This document shows positions 22,682 through 35,642 of a stretch of DNA of 64,000 bases, piece by piece. The notes beneath the pieces are model-generated. The model saw only the letters and a list, made by a program, of their open reading frames with translations. It ran no database searches and had not been told where the DNA came from. The stretch is from Hyperoodon ampullatus (lineage: Eukaryota > Chordata > Mammalia > Artiodactyla > Ziphiidae): contig CATKHW010000063.1 in NCBI GenBank assembly GCA_949752795.1, forward strand, positions 1-64,000, in the 5' to 3' direction. The number at the start of each line of letters is the position of its first letter. Position 1 is the stretch's first letter. A program made the translations under genes and the position numbers.

Positions 22682-24301
22682 GACACACTGTGATTAAGGA
22701 AAACATAAACATATGTAAAGAATATACAGAAAGAATCAGGACAATGTTATAGCAGAGAATATATGAAATGCCAGTAAATTTGAACATTTCTGTAAAGGGG
22801 ACCATTTCCTAGCTCCTAAAGTTGACCAAAACTGACACAAGAGGAAATCATTGAAGGTCATCATGTCTGCCCTTGGCATTCTTGGAACGCCCTGGCCTCA
22901 GAATGCAGCATCGGTAGTCCATGGTAACCTGCGGAGAGGGGGTGGGGCTGAAGGAGGTTGGAACACTGCCCTCACTGAGGGAGTGGGTGTGGCCATCTCT
23001 GCTGTGACTGAACAAAGGGCAGGGGAGCAGGGGGCCCAGGGCAGGGCCCTCAGAGCCCGGCAGGACCAGGGGAGTGTCACAAGCATTTGGCCCAGGCCAA
23101 AGGGCGCCTTCTTTGTCTGCACAGCTTCCCAAACACTCACATTTCCACTCAGGCCGCCCTCTTTGTTGAAGTGTGTGTGAAACGTGTCCTCGCAGTACAC
23201 CTCGCTGCACAGCTAACCATAGGACTGGGCATCATACCTTCCTGCCACGTGACCGAAGTTCACAGGCAGATGGGTCACTGGGTCCAACGCGGAGAGGCTC
23301 CTGCCCTGACCACAGGTCGACCACAGCCGCTGCCCCAGATCGGGGGTTGCAAAGCAGCCCTGTCTGAATCCCCTGCCTCTAGAGGGAGTATTGGACCAAC
23401 ACTTCTAAAAAATGGGGTCCTTGCGGGCAACTCATCAGAGGGACACAAAAAAATCTTTGCCGACTTTCTCCTGAAGCTTACGAGCGCTCACACTTAAACC
23501 TGTTACAATGTCAGCTGTTTAGCTAAACATGAGCTCATGATCTAAATTTACACAATAATGAAGAAATCAGCTACAAGGGGAGACAATCAGCAAAAACAAT
23601 CAATATGAGAATTAGTTTCCCAAGGCCACCCATCAGATGTTGGAATAATCAGGTGCAAGGCAGAATATATACATAAAACTGGAACTGGAACAAGGAACAA
23701 GGATGTTTTCAAAGACTGGTAGGATCTCTAAAACATTTGTAAAGTACATGTCATTGATAAAGCTAAATACTCAAAGGTTGTGTAATACAACAGATTAATC
23801 ATTGAGAAGAGTGAAATTATGCTGTTTTGAAAACTATGGCAGGTCAGATTTTCTGCCTAATGATATAAGAAGATTTCTCTCAAAAATACACATTATTTCA
23901 AAGACTTATTGGCTGTGAAATAAGTGAAGGGTATTTCAAATGGCTTGTCTGCAAAGAAAGGTGAGATGTAGGGAATCACAGAAAGTCGAGGGGAAAATAT
24001 GTCAATATATACATTGCTATATGGTGAACTAAGCCTTAGGCCAGCAACAATGGAGAGGACCTGACCCTTAGAAACTTACAAGTAAGCTGGAATCTTCAAA
24101 AGTTCAAATCTTTCTAAGTAAAAAGATTTATTAAAATGAATAACCAAGTGTTTTAATTGACATCAGATGATCAAAACAACAAACCCTGAGAACATAGAAA
24201 AAATATAAATAAAGATATGAGCAGAACTTAATACAACAGAAAACGTATAAAATTGAGGTGATTTAGTAAGTCCAAAGAATATTCTTTGAAAAGATTTAAA
24301 A
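22682..24301. repeat. Macrosatellite unit 15 (type A, delta)
   Basis: Partly like units 9 and 14 (GTGTGAAACG, CCACGTG), with GTTCACAGG (CG to CA), T at 23283 and CTGCCCTGAC. THOP1-like remnant 22848-23287. Confidence 0.97.
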
Positions 24302-25922
24302 GACACACTTTGATTAAGGAAAACAAAAACATAAGTAAAGAATATACAGAAAGAATCAGGACAATGTTATAGCAGAGAATATATGAAATGCCAGTAAATT
24401 TGAACATTTCTGTAAAGGGGACCACTTCCTAGCTCCTAAAGTTGACCAAAACTGACACAAGAGGAAATCATTGAAGGTCATCATGTCTGCCCTTGGCATT
24501 CTCGAAACGCCCTGGCCTCAGAATGCAGCATCGGTAGTCCATGGTAACCTGCGGAGAGGGGGCAGGGCTGAAGGAGGTTGGAACACTGCCCTCACTGAGG
24601 GAGTGGGTGTGGCCATCTCTGCTGTGACTGAACAAAGGGCAGGGGAGCAGGGGGCCCAGGGCAGGGCCCTCAGAGGCCAGCAGGCCCAGGGGTGTGTCAC
24701 AAGCATTTGGCCCAGGCCAAAGGGCACCTTCTTTGTCCGCACAGCTTCCCAAACACTCACCTTTCCACTCAGGCCGCCCACTTTGTTGAAGTGTGTGTGG
24801 AACGTGTCCTCGCAGTACACCTCGCTGCACAGCTAACCATAGGACTGGGCATCGTACCTTCCTGCCAGGTGACTGAAGTTCGCAGGCAGATGTGTCCCTG
24901 GGACCAACGCAGAGAGGCTCCTGCCCTGACCACAGGTCGACCACAGCCGCTGCCCCCGATCGGGGGCCGCAAAGGAGCCCTGTCTGAATCCCCTGCCTCT
25001 AGAGGGAGTATTGGACCAACACTTCTAAAAAATGGGGTCCTTGCGGGCAACTCATCGGAGGGACACAAATAAATCGTTGCCGACTTTCTCCTGGAGCTTA
25101 CGAGCGTTCACCCTTAAGCCTGATACAATGTCAGCGGTTTAGCTAAACATGAGCTCATGATCTAAATTTACACAATAATGAAGAAATCAGCTACAAGTGG
25201 AGACAATCAGCAAAAACAATCAATATGAGAATTAGTTTCCCAAGGCCATCCATCAGATGTTGGAATAATCAGGTGCAAGGCAGAAAATATACATAAAACT
25301 GGAACTGAAACAAGGAACAAGGATGTTTACTAAGACTGGTAGGATCTCTAAAACATTTGTAAAGTACATGTCATTGATAAAGCTAAATACTCAAAGGTTG
25401 TGTAATACAACAGATTAATCATTGAGAAGAGTGAAATTATGCGGTTTTGAAAACTATGGCAGGTCAGATTTTCTGCCTAATGATATAAGAAGATTTCTCT
25501 CAAAAATACACATTATTTCAAAGACTTATTGGCTGTGAAATAAGTGAAGGGTATTTCAAATGGCTTGTCTGCAAAGAAAGGTGAGATGTAGGGAATCACA
25601 GAAAGTCGAGGGGAAAACATGTCAATATATACATTGCTATATGGTGAACTAAGCCTTAGGCCAGCAACAATGGAGAGGACCTGACCCTTAGAAACTTACA
25701 AGTAAGCTGGAATCTTCAAAAGTTCAAATCTTTATAAGTAAAAAGATTTATTAAAATGAATAACCAAGTGTTTTAATTGACATCAGATGATCAAAACAAC
25801 AAACCCTGAGAACATAGAAAAAAATATAAATAAAGATATGAGCAGAACTTAATACAACAGAAAACGTATAAAATTGAGGTGATTTAGTAAGTCCAAAGAA
25901 TATTCTTTGAAAAGATTTAAAA
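24302..25922. repeat. Macrosatellite unit 16 (type B, alpha, 1,621 bp)
   Basis: The most divergent B unit: AAACAAAAACATAAGT near 24321, CTCGAAACG, GGCAGGGCTG, CCGCCCACTT, TGTGTCCCTG, AAAGGAGCCC and CACCCTTAAG. It has the same 7-A tract (25818-25824) and TTTATAAGT tail as unit 12. THOP1-like remnant 24468-24907, with the AAG|GT junction. Confidence 0.97.
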
Positions 25923-27542
25923 GACACACTTTGATTAAGGAAAACATAAACATATGTAAAGAATATACACAAAGAATCAGGACAATGTTATAGCAGAGAA
26001 TATATGAAATGCAGGTAAATTTGAACATTTCTGTAAAGGGGACCATTTCCTAGCTCCTAAAGTTGACCAAAACTGACACAAGAGGAAATCATTGAAGGTC
26101 ATCATGTCTGCCCTTGGCATTCTTGGAACGCCCTGGCCTCAGAATGCAGCATCGGTAGTACATGGTAACCTGCGGAGAGGGGGTGGGGCTGAAGGAGGTT
26201 GGAACACTGCCCTCACTGAGGGAGTGGGTGTGGCCATCTCTGCTGTGACTGAACAAAGGGCAGGGGAGCAGGGGGCCCAGGGCAGGGCCCTCAGAGCCCG
26301 GCAGGACCAGGGGAGTGTCACAAGCATTTGGCCCAGGCCAAAGGGCGCCTTCTTTGTCTGCACAGCTTCCCAAACACTCACATTTCCACTCAGGCCGCCC
26401 TCTTTGTTGAAGTGTGTGTGGAACGTGTCCTCGCAGTACACCTCGCTGCACAGCTAACCATAGGACTGGGCATCGTACCTTCCTGCCAGGTGACCGAAGT
26501 TCGCAGGCAGATGGGTCCCTGGGACCAACGCGGAGAGGCTCCTGCCCTGACCACAGGTCGACCACAGCCGCTGCCCCAGATCGGGGGTTGCAAAGCAGCC
26601 CTGTCTGAATCCCCTGCCTCTAGAGGGAGTATTGGACCAACACTTCTAAAAAATGGGGTCCTTGCGGGCAACTCATCGGAGGGACACAAAAAAATCTTTG
26701 CCGACTTTCTCCTGAAGCTTACGAGCGTTCACACTTAAGTCTGATACAATGTCAGCTGTTTAGCTAAACATGAGCTCATGATCTAAATTTACACAATAAT
26801 GAAGAAATCAGCTACAAGGGGAGACAATCAGCAAAAACAATCAATATGAGAATTAGTTTCCCAAGGCCACCCATCAGATGTTGGAATAATCAGGTGCAAG
26901 GCAGAATATATACATAAAACTGGAACTGGAACAAGGAACAAGGATGTTTTCAAAGACTGGTAGGATCTCTAAAACATTTGTAAAGTACATGTCATTGATA
27001 AAGCTAAATACTCAAAGGTTGTGTAATACAACAGATTAATCATTGAGAAGAGTGAAATTATGCTGTTTTGAAAACTATGGCAGGTCAGATGTTCTGCCTA
27101 ATGATATAAGAAGATTTCTCTCAAAAATACACATTATTTCAAAGACTTATTGGCTGTGAAATAAGTGAAGGGTATTTCAAATGGCTTGTCTGCAAAGAAA
27201 GGTGAGATGTAGGGAATCACAGAAAGTCGAGGGGAAAATATGTCAATATATACATTGCTATATGGTGAACTAAGCCTTAGGCCAGCAACAATGGAGAGGA
27301 CCTGACCCTTAGAAACTTACAAGTAAGCTGGAATCTTCAAAAGTTCAAATCTTTCTAAGTAAAAAGATTTATTAAAATGAATAACCAAGTGTTTTAATTG
27401 ACATCAGATGATCAAAACAACAAAACCTGAGAACATAGAAAAAATATAAATAAAGATATGAGCAGAACTTAATACAACAGAAAACGTATAAAATTGAGGT
27501 GATTTAGTAAGTCCAAAGAATATTCTTTGAAAAGATTTAAAA
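25923..27542. repeat. Macrosatellite unit 17 (type A, beta)
   Basis: AGGTAAAT as in units 4 and 7, beta 3' half as in 2 and 5, and GGGTCCCT near 26514. Private A at 26160 and ATACACAAAG near 25966. THOP1-like remnant 26089-26528. Confidence 0.97.
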
Positions 27543-29162
27543 GACACACTTTGATTAAGGAAAACATAAACATATGTAAAGAATATACAGAAAGAATCAG
27601 GACAATGTTATAGCAGAGAATATATGAAATGCCAGTAAATTTGAACATTTCTGTAAAGGGGACCATTTCCTAGCTCCTAAAGTTGACCAAAACTGACACA
27701 AGAGGAAATCATTGAAGGTCACCATGTCTGCCCTTGGCATTCTTGGAACGCCCTGGCCTCAGAATGCAGCATCGGTAGTCCATGGTAACCTGCGGAGAGG
27801 GGGTGGGGCTGAAGGAGGTTGGAACACTGCCCTCACTGAGGGAGTGGGTGTGGCCATCTCTGCTGTGACTGAACAAAGGGCAGGGGAGCAGGGGGCCCAG
27901 GGCAGGGCCCTCAGAGGCCGGCAGGCCCAGGGGTGTGTCACAAGCATTTGGCCCAGGCCAAAGGGCACCTTCTTTTTCCGCACAGCTTCCCAAACACTCA
28001 CCTTTCCACTCAGGCCGCCCTCTTTGTTGAAGTGTGTGTGGAACGTGTCCTCGCAGTACACCTCGCTGCACAGCTAACCATAGGACTGGGCATCGTACCT
28101 TCCTGCCAGGTGACCGAAGTTCGCAGGCAGATGGGTCACTGGGACCAACGCGGAGAGGCTCCTGCCCTGACCACAGGTCGACCACAGCCGCTGCCCCAGA
28201 TCGGGGGTTGCAAAGCAGCCCTGTCTGAATCCCCTGCCTCTAGAGGGAGTATTGGACCAACACTTCTAAAAAATGGGGTCCTTGCGGGCAACTCATCGGA
28301 GGGACACAAAAAAATCTTTGCCGACTTTCTCCTGAAGCTTACGAGCGTTCACACTTAAGCCTTTTACAATGTCAGCTGTTTAGCTAAACATGAGCTCATG
28401 ATCTAAATTTACACAATAATGAAGAAATCAGCTACAAGGGGAGACAATCAGCAAAAACAATCAATATGAGAATTAGTTTCCCAAGGCCACCCATCAGATG
28501 TTGGAATAATCAGGTGCAAGGCAGAATATATACATAAAACTGGAACTGGAACAAGGAACAAGGATGTTTTCAAAGACTGGTAGGATCTCTAAAACATTTG
28601 TAAAGTACATGTCATTGATAAAGCTAAATACTCAAAGGTTGTGTAATACAACAGATTAATCATTGAGAAGAGTGAAATTATGCTGTTTTGAAAACTATGG
28701 CAGGTCAGATTTTCTGCCTAATGATATAAGAAGATTTCTCTCAAAAATACACATTATTTCAAAGACTTATTGGCTGTGAAATAAGTGAAGGGTATTTCAA
28801 ATGGCTTGTCTGCAAAGAAAGGTGAGATGTAGGGAATCACAGAAAGTCGAGGGGAAAATATGTCAATATATACATTGCTATATGGTGAACTAAGCCTTAG
28901 GCCAGCAACAATGGAGAGGACCTGACCCTTAGAAACTTACAAGTAAGCTGGAATCTTCAAAAGTTCAAATCTTTCTAAGTAAAAAGATTTATTAAAATGA
29001 ATAACCAAGTGTTTTCATTGACATCAGATGATCAAAACAACAAACCCTGAGAACATAGAAAAAATATAAATAAAGATATGAGCAGAACTTAATACAACAG
29101 AAAACGTATAAAATTGAGGTGATTTAGTAAGTCCAAAGAATATTCTTTGAAAAGATTTAAAA
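27543..29162. repeat. Macrosatellite unit 18 (B/A mosaic, epsilon)
   Basis: The middle is type B (AGGCCGGCAGGCCC near 27915, GGGCACC, CACTCACC), then it switches to type A with the epsilon 3' half by about 28130. Private T at 27976. It is the first unit of the homogeneous zone and the first with the GTTTTCATTG tail. THOP1-like remnant 27709-28148. Confidence 0.97.
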
Positions 29163-30782
29163 GACACACTTTGATTAAGGAAAACATAAACATATGTAAA
29201 GAATATACAGAAAGAATCAGGACAATGTTATAGCAGAGAATATATGAAATGCCAGTAAATTTGAACATTTCTGTAAAGGGGACCATTTCCTAGCTCCTAA
29301 AGTTGACCAAAACTGACACAAGAGGAAATCATTGAAGGTCATCATGTCTGCCCTTGGCATTCTTGGAACGCCCTGGCCTCAGAATGCAGCATCGGTAGTC
29401 CATGGTAACCTGCGGAGAGGGGGTGGGGCTGAAGGAGGTTGGAACACTGCCCTCACTGAGGGAGTGGGTGTGGCAATCTCTGCTGTGACTGAACAAAGGG
29501 CAGGGGAGCAGGGGGCCCAGGGCAGGGCCCTCAGAGCCCGGCAGGACCAGGGGAGTGTCACAAGCATTTGGCCCAGGCCAAAGGGCGCCTTCTTTGTCTG
29601 CACAGCTTCCCAAACACTCACATTTCCACTCAGGCCGCCCTCTTTGTTGAAGTGTGTGTGGAACGTGTCCTCGCAGTACACCTCGCTGCACAGCTAACCA
29701 TAGGACTGGGCATCGTACCTTCCTGCCAGGTGACCGAAGTTCGCAGGCAGATGGGTCACTGGGACCAACGCGGAGAGGCTCCTGCCCTGACCACAGGTCG
29801 ACCACAGCCGCTGCCCCAGATCGGGGGTTGCAAAGCAGCCCTGTCTGAATCCCCTGCCTCTAGAGGGAGTATTGGACCAACACTTCTAAAAAATGGGGTC
29901 CTTGTGGGCAACTCATCGGAGGGAAACAAAAAAATCTTTGCCGACTTTCTCCTGAAGCTTACGAGCGTTCACACTTAAGCCTTTTACAATGTCAGCTGTT
30001 TAGCTAAACATGAGCTCATGATCTAAATTTACACAATAATGAAGAAATCAGCTACAAGGGGAGACAATCAGCAAAAACAATCAATATGAGAATTAGTTTC
30101 CCAAGGCCACCCATCAGATGTTGGAATAATCAGGTGCAAGGCAGAATATATACATAAAACTGGAACTGGAACAAGGAACAAGGATGTTTTCAAAGACTGG
30201 TAGGATCTCTAAAACATTTGTAAAGTACATGTCATTGATAAAGCTAAATACTCAAAGGTTGTGTAATACAACAGATTAATCATTGAGAAGAGTGAAATTA
30301 TGCTGTTTTGAAAACTATGGCAGGTCAGATTTTCTGCCTAATGATATAAGAAGATTTCTCTCAAAAATACACATTATTTCAAAGACTTATTGGCTGTGAA
30401 ATAAGTGAAGGGTATTTCAAATGGCTTGTCTGCAAAGAAAGGTGAGATGTAGGGAATCACAGAAAGTCGAGGGGAAAATATGTCAATATATACATTGCTA
30501 TATGGTGAACTAAGCCTTAGGCCAGCAACAATGGAGAGGACCTGACCCTTAGAAACTTACAAGTAAGCTGGAATCTTCAAAAGTTCAAATCTTTCTAAGT
30601 AAAAAGATTTATTAAAATGAATAACCAAGTGTTTTCATTGACATCAGATGATCAAAACAACAAACCCTGAGAACATAGAAAAAATATAAATAAAGATATG
30701 AGCAGAACTTAATACAACAGAAAACGTATAAAATTGAGGTGATTTAGTAAGTCCAAAGAATATTCTTTGAAAAGATTTAAAA
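29163..30782. repeat. Macrosatellite unit 19 (type A, epsilon)
   Basis: Private A at 29475, T at 29905 (CG to TG) and A at 29925. THOP1-like remnant 29329-29768. Confidence 0.97.
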
Positions 30783-32402
30783 GACACACTTTGATTAAGG
30801 AAAACATAAACATATGTAAAGAATATACAGAAAGAATCAGGACAATGTTATAGCAGAGAATATATGAAATGCCAGTAAATTTGAACATTTCTGTAAAGGG
30901 GACCATTTCCTAGCTCCTAAAGTTGACCAAAACTGACACAAGAGGAAATCATTGAAGGTCATCATGTCTGCCCTTGGCATTCTTGGAACGCCCTGGCCTC
31001 AGAATGCAGCATCGGTAGTCCATGGTAACCTGCGGAGAGGGGGTGAGGCTGAAGGAGGTTGGAACACTGCCCTCACTGAGGGAGTGGATGTGGCCATCTC
31101 TGCTGTGACTGAACAAAGGGCAGGGGAGCAGGGGGCCCAGGGCAGGGCCCTCAGAGCCCGGCAGGACCAGGGGAGTGTCACAAGCATTTGGCCCAGGCCA
31201 AAGGGCGCCTTCTTTGTCTGCACAGCTTCCCAAACACTCACATTTCCACTCAGGCCGCCCTCTTTGTTGAAGTGTGTGTGGAACGTGTCCTCGCAGTACA
31301 CCTCGCTGCACAGCTAACCATAGGACTGGGCATCGTACCTTCCTGCCAGGTGACCGAAGTTCGCAGGCAGATGGGTCACTGGGACCAACGCGGAGAGGCT
31401 CCTGCCCTGACCACAGGTCGACCACAGCCGCTGCCCCAGATCGGGGGTTGCAAAGCAGCCCTGTCTGAATCCCCTGCCTCTAGAGGGAGTATTGGACCAA
31501 CACTTCTAAAAAATGGGGTCCTTGCGGGCAACTCATCGGAGGGACACAAAAAAATCTTTGCCGACTTTCTCCTGAAGCTTACGAGCGTTCACACTTAAGC
31601 CTTTTACAATGTCAGCTGTTTAGCTAAACATGAGCTCATGATCTAAATTTACACAATAATGAAGAAATCAGCTACAAGGGGAGACAATCAGCAAAAACAA
31701 TCAATATGAGAATTAGTTTCCCAAGGCCACCCATCAGATGTTGGAATAATCAGGTGCAAGGCAGAATATATACATAAAACTGGAACTGGAACAAGGAACA
31801 AGGATGTTTTCAAAGACTGGTAGGATCTCTAAAACATTTGTAAAGTACATGTCATTGATAAAGCTAAATACTCAAAGGTTGTGTAATACAACAGATTAAT
31901 CATTGAGAAGAGTGAAATTATGCTGTTTTGAAAACTATGGCAGGTCAGATTTTCTGCCTAATGATATAAGAAGATTTCTCTCAAAAATACACATTATTTC
32001 AAAGACTTATTGGCTGTGAAATAAGTGAAGGGTATTTCAAATGGCTTGTCTGCAAAGAAAGGTGAGATGTAGGGAATCACAGAAAGTCGAGGGGAAAATA
32101 TGTCAATATATACATTGCTATATGGTGAACTAAGCCTTAGGCCAGCAACAATGGAGAGGACCTGACCCTTAGAAACTTACAAGTAAGCTGGAATCTTCAA
32201 AAGTTCAAATCTTTCTAAGTAAAAAGATTTATTAAAATGAATAACCAAGTGTTTTCATTGACATCAGATGATCAAAACAACAAACCCTGAGAACATAGAA
32301 AAAATATAAATAAAGATATGAGCAGAACTTAATACAACAGAAAACGTATAAAATTGAGGTGATTTAGTAAGTCCAAAGAATATTCTTTGAAAAGATTTAA
32401 AA
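30783..32402. repeat. Macrosatellite unit 20 (type A, epsilon)
   Basis: Private A at 31046 and A at 31088 in the intron-like part; otherwise the epsilon consensus. THOP1-like remnant 30949-31388. Confidence 0.97.
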
Positions 32403-34022
32403 GACACACTTTGATTAAGGAAAACATAAACATATGTAAAGAATATACAGAAAGAATCAGGACAATGTTATAGCAGAGAATATATGAAATGCCAGTAAAT
32501 TTGAACATTTCTGTAAAGGGGACCATTTCCTAGCTCCTAAAGTTGACCAAAACTGACACAAGAGGAAATCATTGAAGGTCATCATGTCTGCCCTTGGCAT
32601 TCTTGGAACGCCCTGGCCTCAGAATGCAGCATCGGTAGTCCATGGTAACCTGCGGAGAGGGGGTGGGGCTGAAGGAGGTTGGAACACTGCCCTCACTGAG
32701 GGAGTGGGTGTGGCCATCTCTGCTGTGACTGAACAAAGGGCAGGGGAGCAGGGGGCCCAGGGCAGGGCCCTCAGAGCCCGGCAGGACCAGGGGAGTGTCA
32801 CAAGCATTTGGCCCAGGCCAAAGGGCGCCTTCTTTGTCTGCACAGCTTCCCAAACACTCACATTTCCACTCAGGCCGCCCTCTTTGTTGAAGTGTGTGTG
32901 GAACGTGTCCTCGCAGTACACCTCGCTGCACAGCTAACCATAGGACTGGGCATCGTACCTTCCTGCCAGGTGACCGAAGTTCGCAGGCAGATGGGTCACT
33001 GGGACCAACGCGGAGAGGCTCCTGCCCTGACCACAGGTCGACCACAGCCGCTGCCCCAGATCGGGGGTTGCAAAGCAGCCCTGTCTGAATCCCCTGCCTC
33101 TAGAGGGAGTATTGGACCAACACTTCTAAAAAATGGGGTCCTTGCGGGCAACTCATCGGAGGGACACAAAAAAATCTTTGCCGACTTTCTCCTGAAGCTT
33201 ACGAGCGTTCACACTTAAGCCTTTTACAATGTCAGCTGTTTAGCTAAACATGAGCTCATGATCTAAATTTACACAATAATGAAGAAATCAGCTACAAGGG
33301 GAGACAATCAGCAAAAACAATCAATATGAGAATTAGTTTCCCAAGGCCACCCATCAGATGTTGGAATAATCAGGTGCAAGGCAGAATATATACATAAAAC
33401 TGGAACTGGAACAAGGAACAAGGATGTTTTCAAAGACTGGTAGGATCTCTAAAACATTTGTAAAGTACATGTCATTGATAAAGCTAAATACTCAAAGGTT
33501 GTGTAATACAACAGATTAATCATTGAGAAGAGTGAAATTATGCTGTTTTGAAAACTATGGCAGGTCAGATTTTCTGCCTAATGATATAAGAAGATTTCTC
33601 TCAAAAATACACATTATTTCAAAGACTTATTGGCTGTGAAATAAGTGAAGGGTATTTCAAATGGCTTGTCTGCAAAGAAAGGTGAGATGTAGGGAATCAC
33701 AGAAAGTCGAGGGGAAAATATGTCAATATATACATTGCTATATGGTGAACTAAGCCTTAGGCCAGCAACAATGGAGAGGACCTGACCCTTAGAAACTTAC
33801 AAGTAAGCTGGAATCTTCAAAAGTTCAAATCTTTCTAAGTAAAAAGATTTATTAAAATGAATAACCAAGTGTTTTCATTGACATCAGATGATCAAAACAA
33901 CAAACCCTGAGAACATAGAAAAAATATAAATAAAGATATGAGCAGAACTTAATACAACAGAAAACGTATAAAATTGAGGTGATTTAGTAAGTCCAAAGAA
34001 TATTCTTTGAAAAGATTTAAAA
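32403..34022. repeat. Macrosatellite unit 21 (epsilon consensus)
   Basis: No private variant found by eye; it appears identical to unit 22 and close to the consensus of the right-hand half of the array. THOP1-like remnant 32569-33008. Confidence 0.97.
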
Positions 34023-35642
34023 GACACACTTTGATTAAGGAAAACATAAACATATGTAAAGAATATACAGAAAGAATCAGGACAATGTTATAGCAGAGAA
34101 TATATGAAATGCCAGTAAATTTGAACATTTCTGTAAAGGGGACCATTTCCTAGCTCCTAAAGTTGACCAAAACTGACACAAGAGGAAATCATTGAAGGTC
34201 ATCATGTCTGCCCTTGGCATTCTTGGAACGCCCTGGCCTCAGAATGCAGCATCGGTAGTCCATGGTAACCTGCGGAGAGGGGGTGGGGCTGAAGGAGGTT
34301 GGAACACTGCCCTCACTGAGGGAGTGGGTGTGGCCATCTCTGCTGTGACTGAACAAAGGGCAGGGGAGCAGGGGGCCCAGGGCAGGGCCCTCAGAGCCCG
34401 GCAGGACCAGGGGAGTGTCACAAGCATTTGGCCCAGGCCAAAGGGCGCCTTCTTTGTCTGCACAGCTTCCCAAACACTCACATTTCCACTCAGGCCGCCC
34501 TCTTTGTTGAAGTGTGTGTGGAACGTGTCCTCGCAGTACACCTCGCTGCACAGCTAACCATAGGACTGGGCATCGTACCTTCCTGCCAGGTGACCGAAGT
34601 TCGCAGGCAGATGGGTCACTGGGACCAACGCGGAGAGGCTCCTGCCCTGACCACAGGTCGACCACAGCCGCTGCCCCAGATCGGGGGTTGCAAAGCAGCC
34701 CTGTCTGAATCCCCTGCCTCTAGAGGGAGTATTGGACCAACACTTCTAAAAAATGGGGTCCTTGCGGGCAACTCATCGGAGGGACACAAAAAAATCTTTG
34801 CCGACTTTCTCCTGAAGCTTACGAGCGTTCACACTTAAGCCTTTTACAATGTCAGCTGTTTAGCTAAACATGAGCTCATGATCTAAATTTACACAATAAT
34901 GAAGAAATCAGCTACAAGGGGAGACAATCAGCAAAAACAATCAATATGAGAATTAGTTTCCCAAGGCCACCCATCAGATGTTGGAATAATCAGGTGCAAG
35001 GCAGAATATATACATAAAACTGGAACTGGAACAAGGAACAAGGATGTTTTCAAAGACTGGTAGGATCTCTAAAACATTTGTAAAGTACATGTCATTGATA
35101 AAGCTAAATACTCAAAGGTTGTGTAATACAACAGATTAATCATTGAGAAGAGTGAAATTATGCTGTTTTGAAAACTATGGCAGGTCAGATTTTCTGCCTA
35201 ATGATATAAGAAGATTTCTCTCAAAAATACACATTATTTCAAAGACTTATTGGCTGTGAAATAAGTGAAGGGTATTTCAAATGGCTTGTCTGCAAAGAAA
35301 GGTGAGATGTAGGGAATCACAGAAAGTCGAGGGGAAAATATGTCAATATATACATTGCTATATGGTGAACTAAGCCTTAGGCCAGCAACAATGGAGAGGA
35401 CCTGACCCTTAGAAACTTACAAGTAAGCTGGAATCTTCAAAAGTTCAAATCTTTCTAAGTAAAAAGATTTATTAAAATGAATAACCAAGTGTTTTCATTG
35501 ACATCAGATGATCAAAACAACAAACCCTGAGAACATAGAAAAAATATAAATAAAGATATGAGCAGAACTTAATACAACAGAAAACGTATAAAATTGAGGT
35601 GATTTAGTAAGTCCAAAGAATATTCTTTGAAAAGATTTAAAA
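34023..35642. repeat. Macrosatellite unit 22 (epsilon consensus)
   Basis: Appears identical to unit 21 by eye. THOP1-like remnant 34189-34628. Confidence 0.97.
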
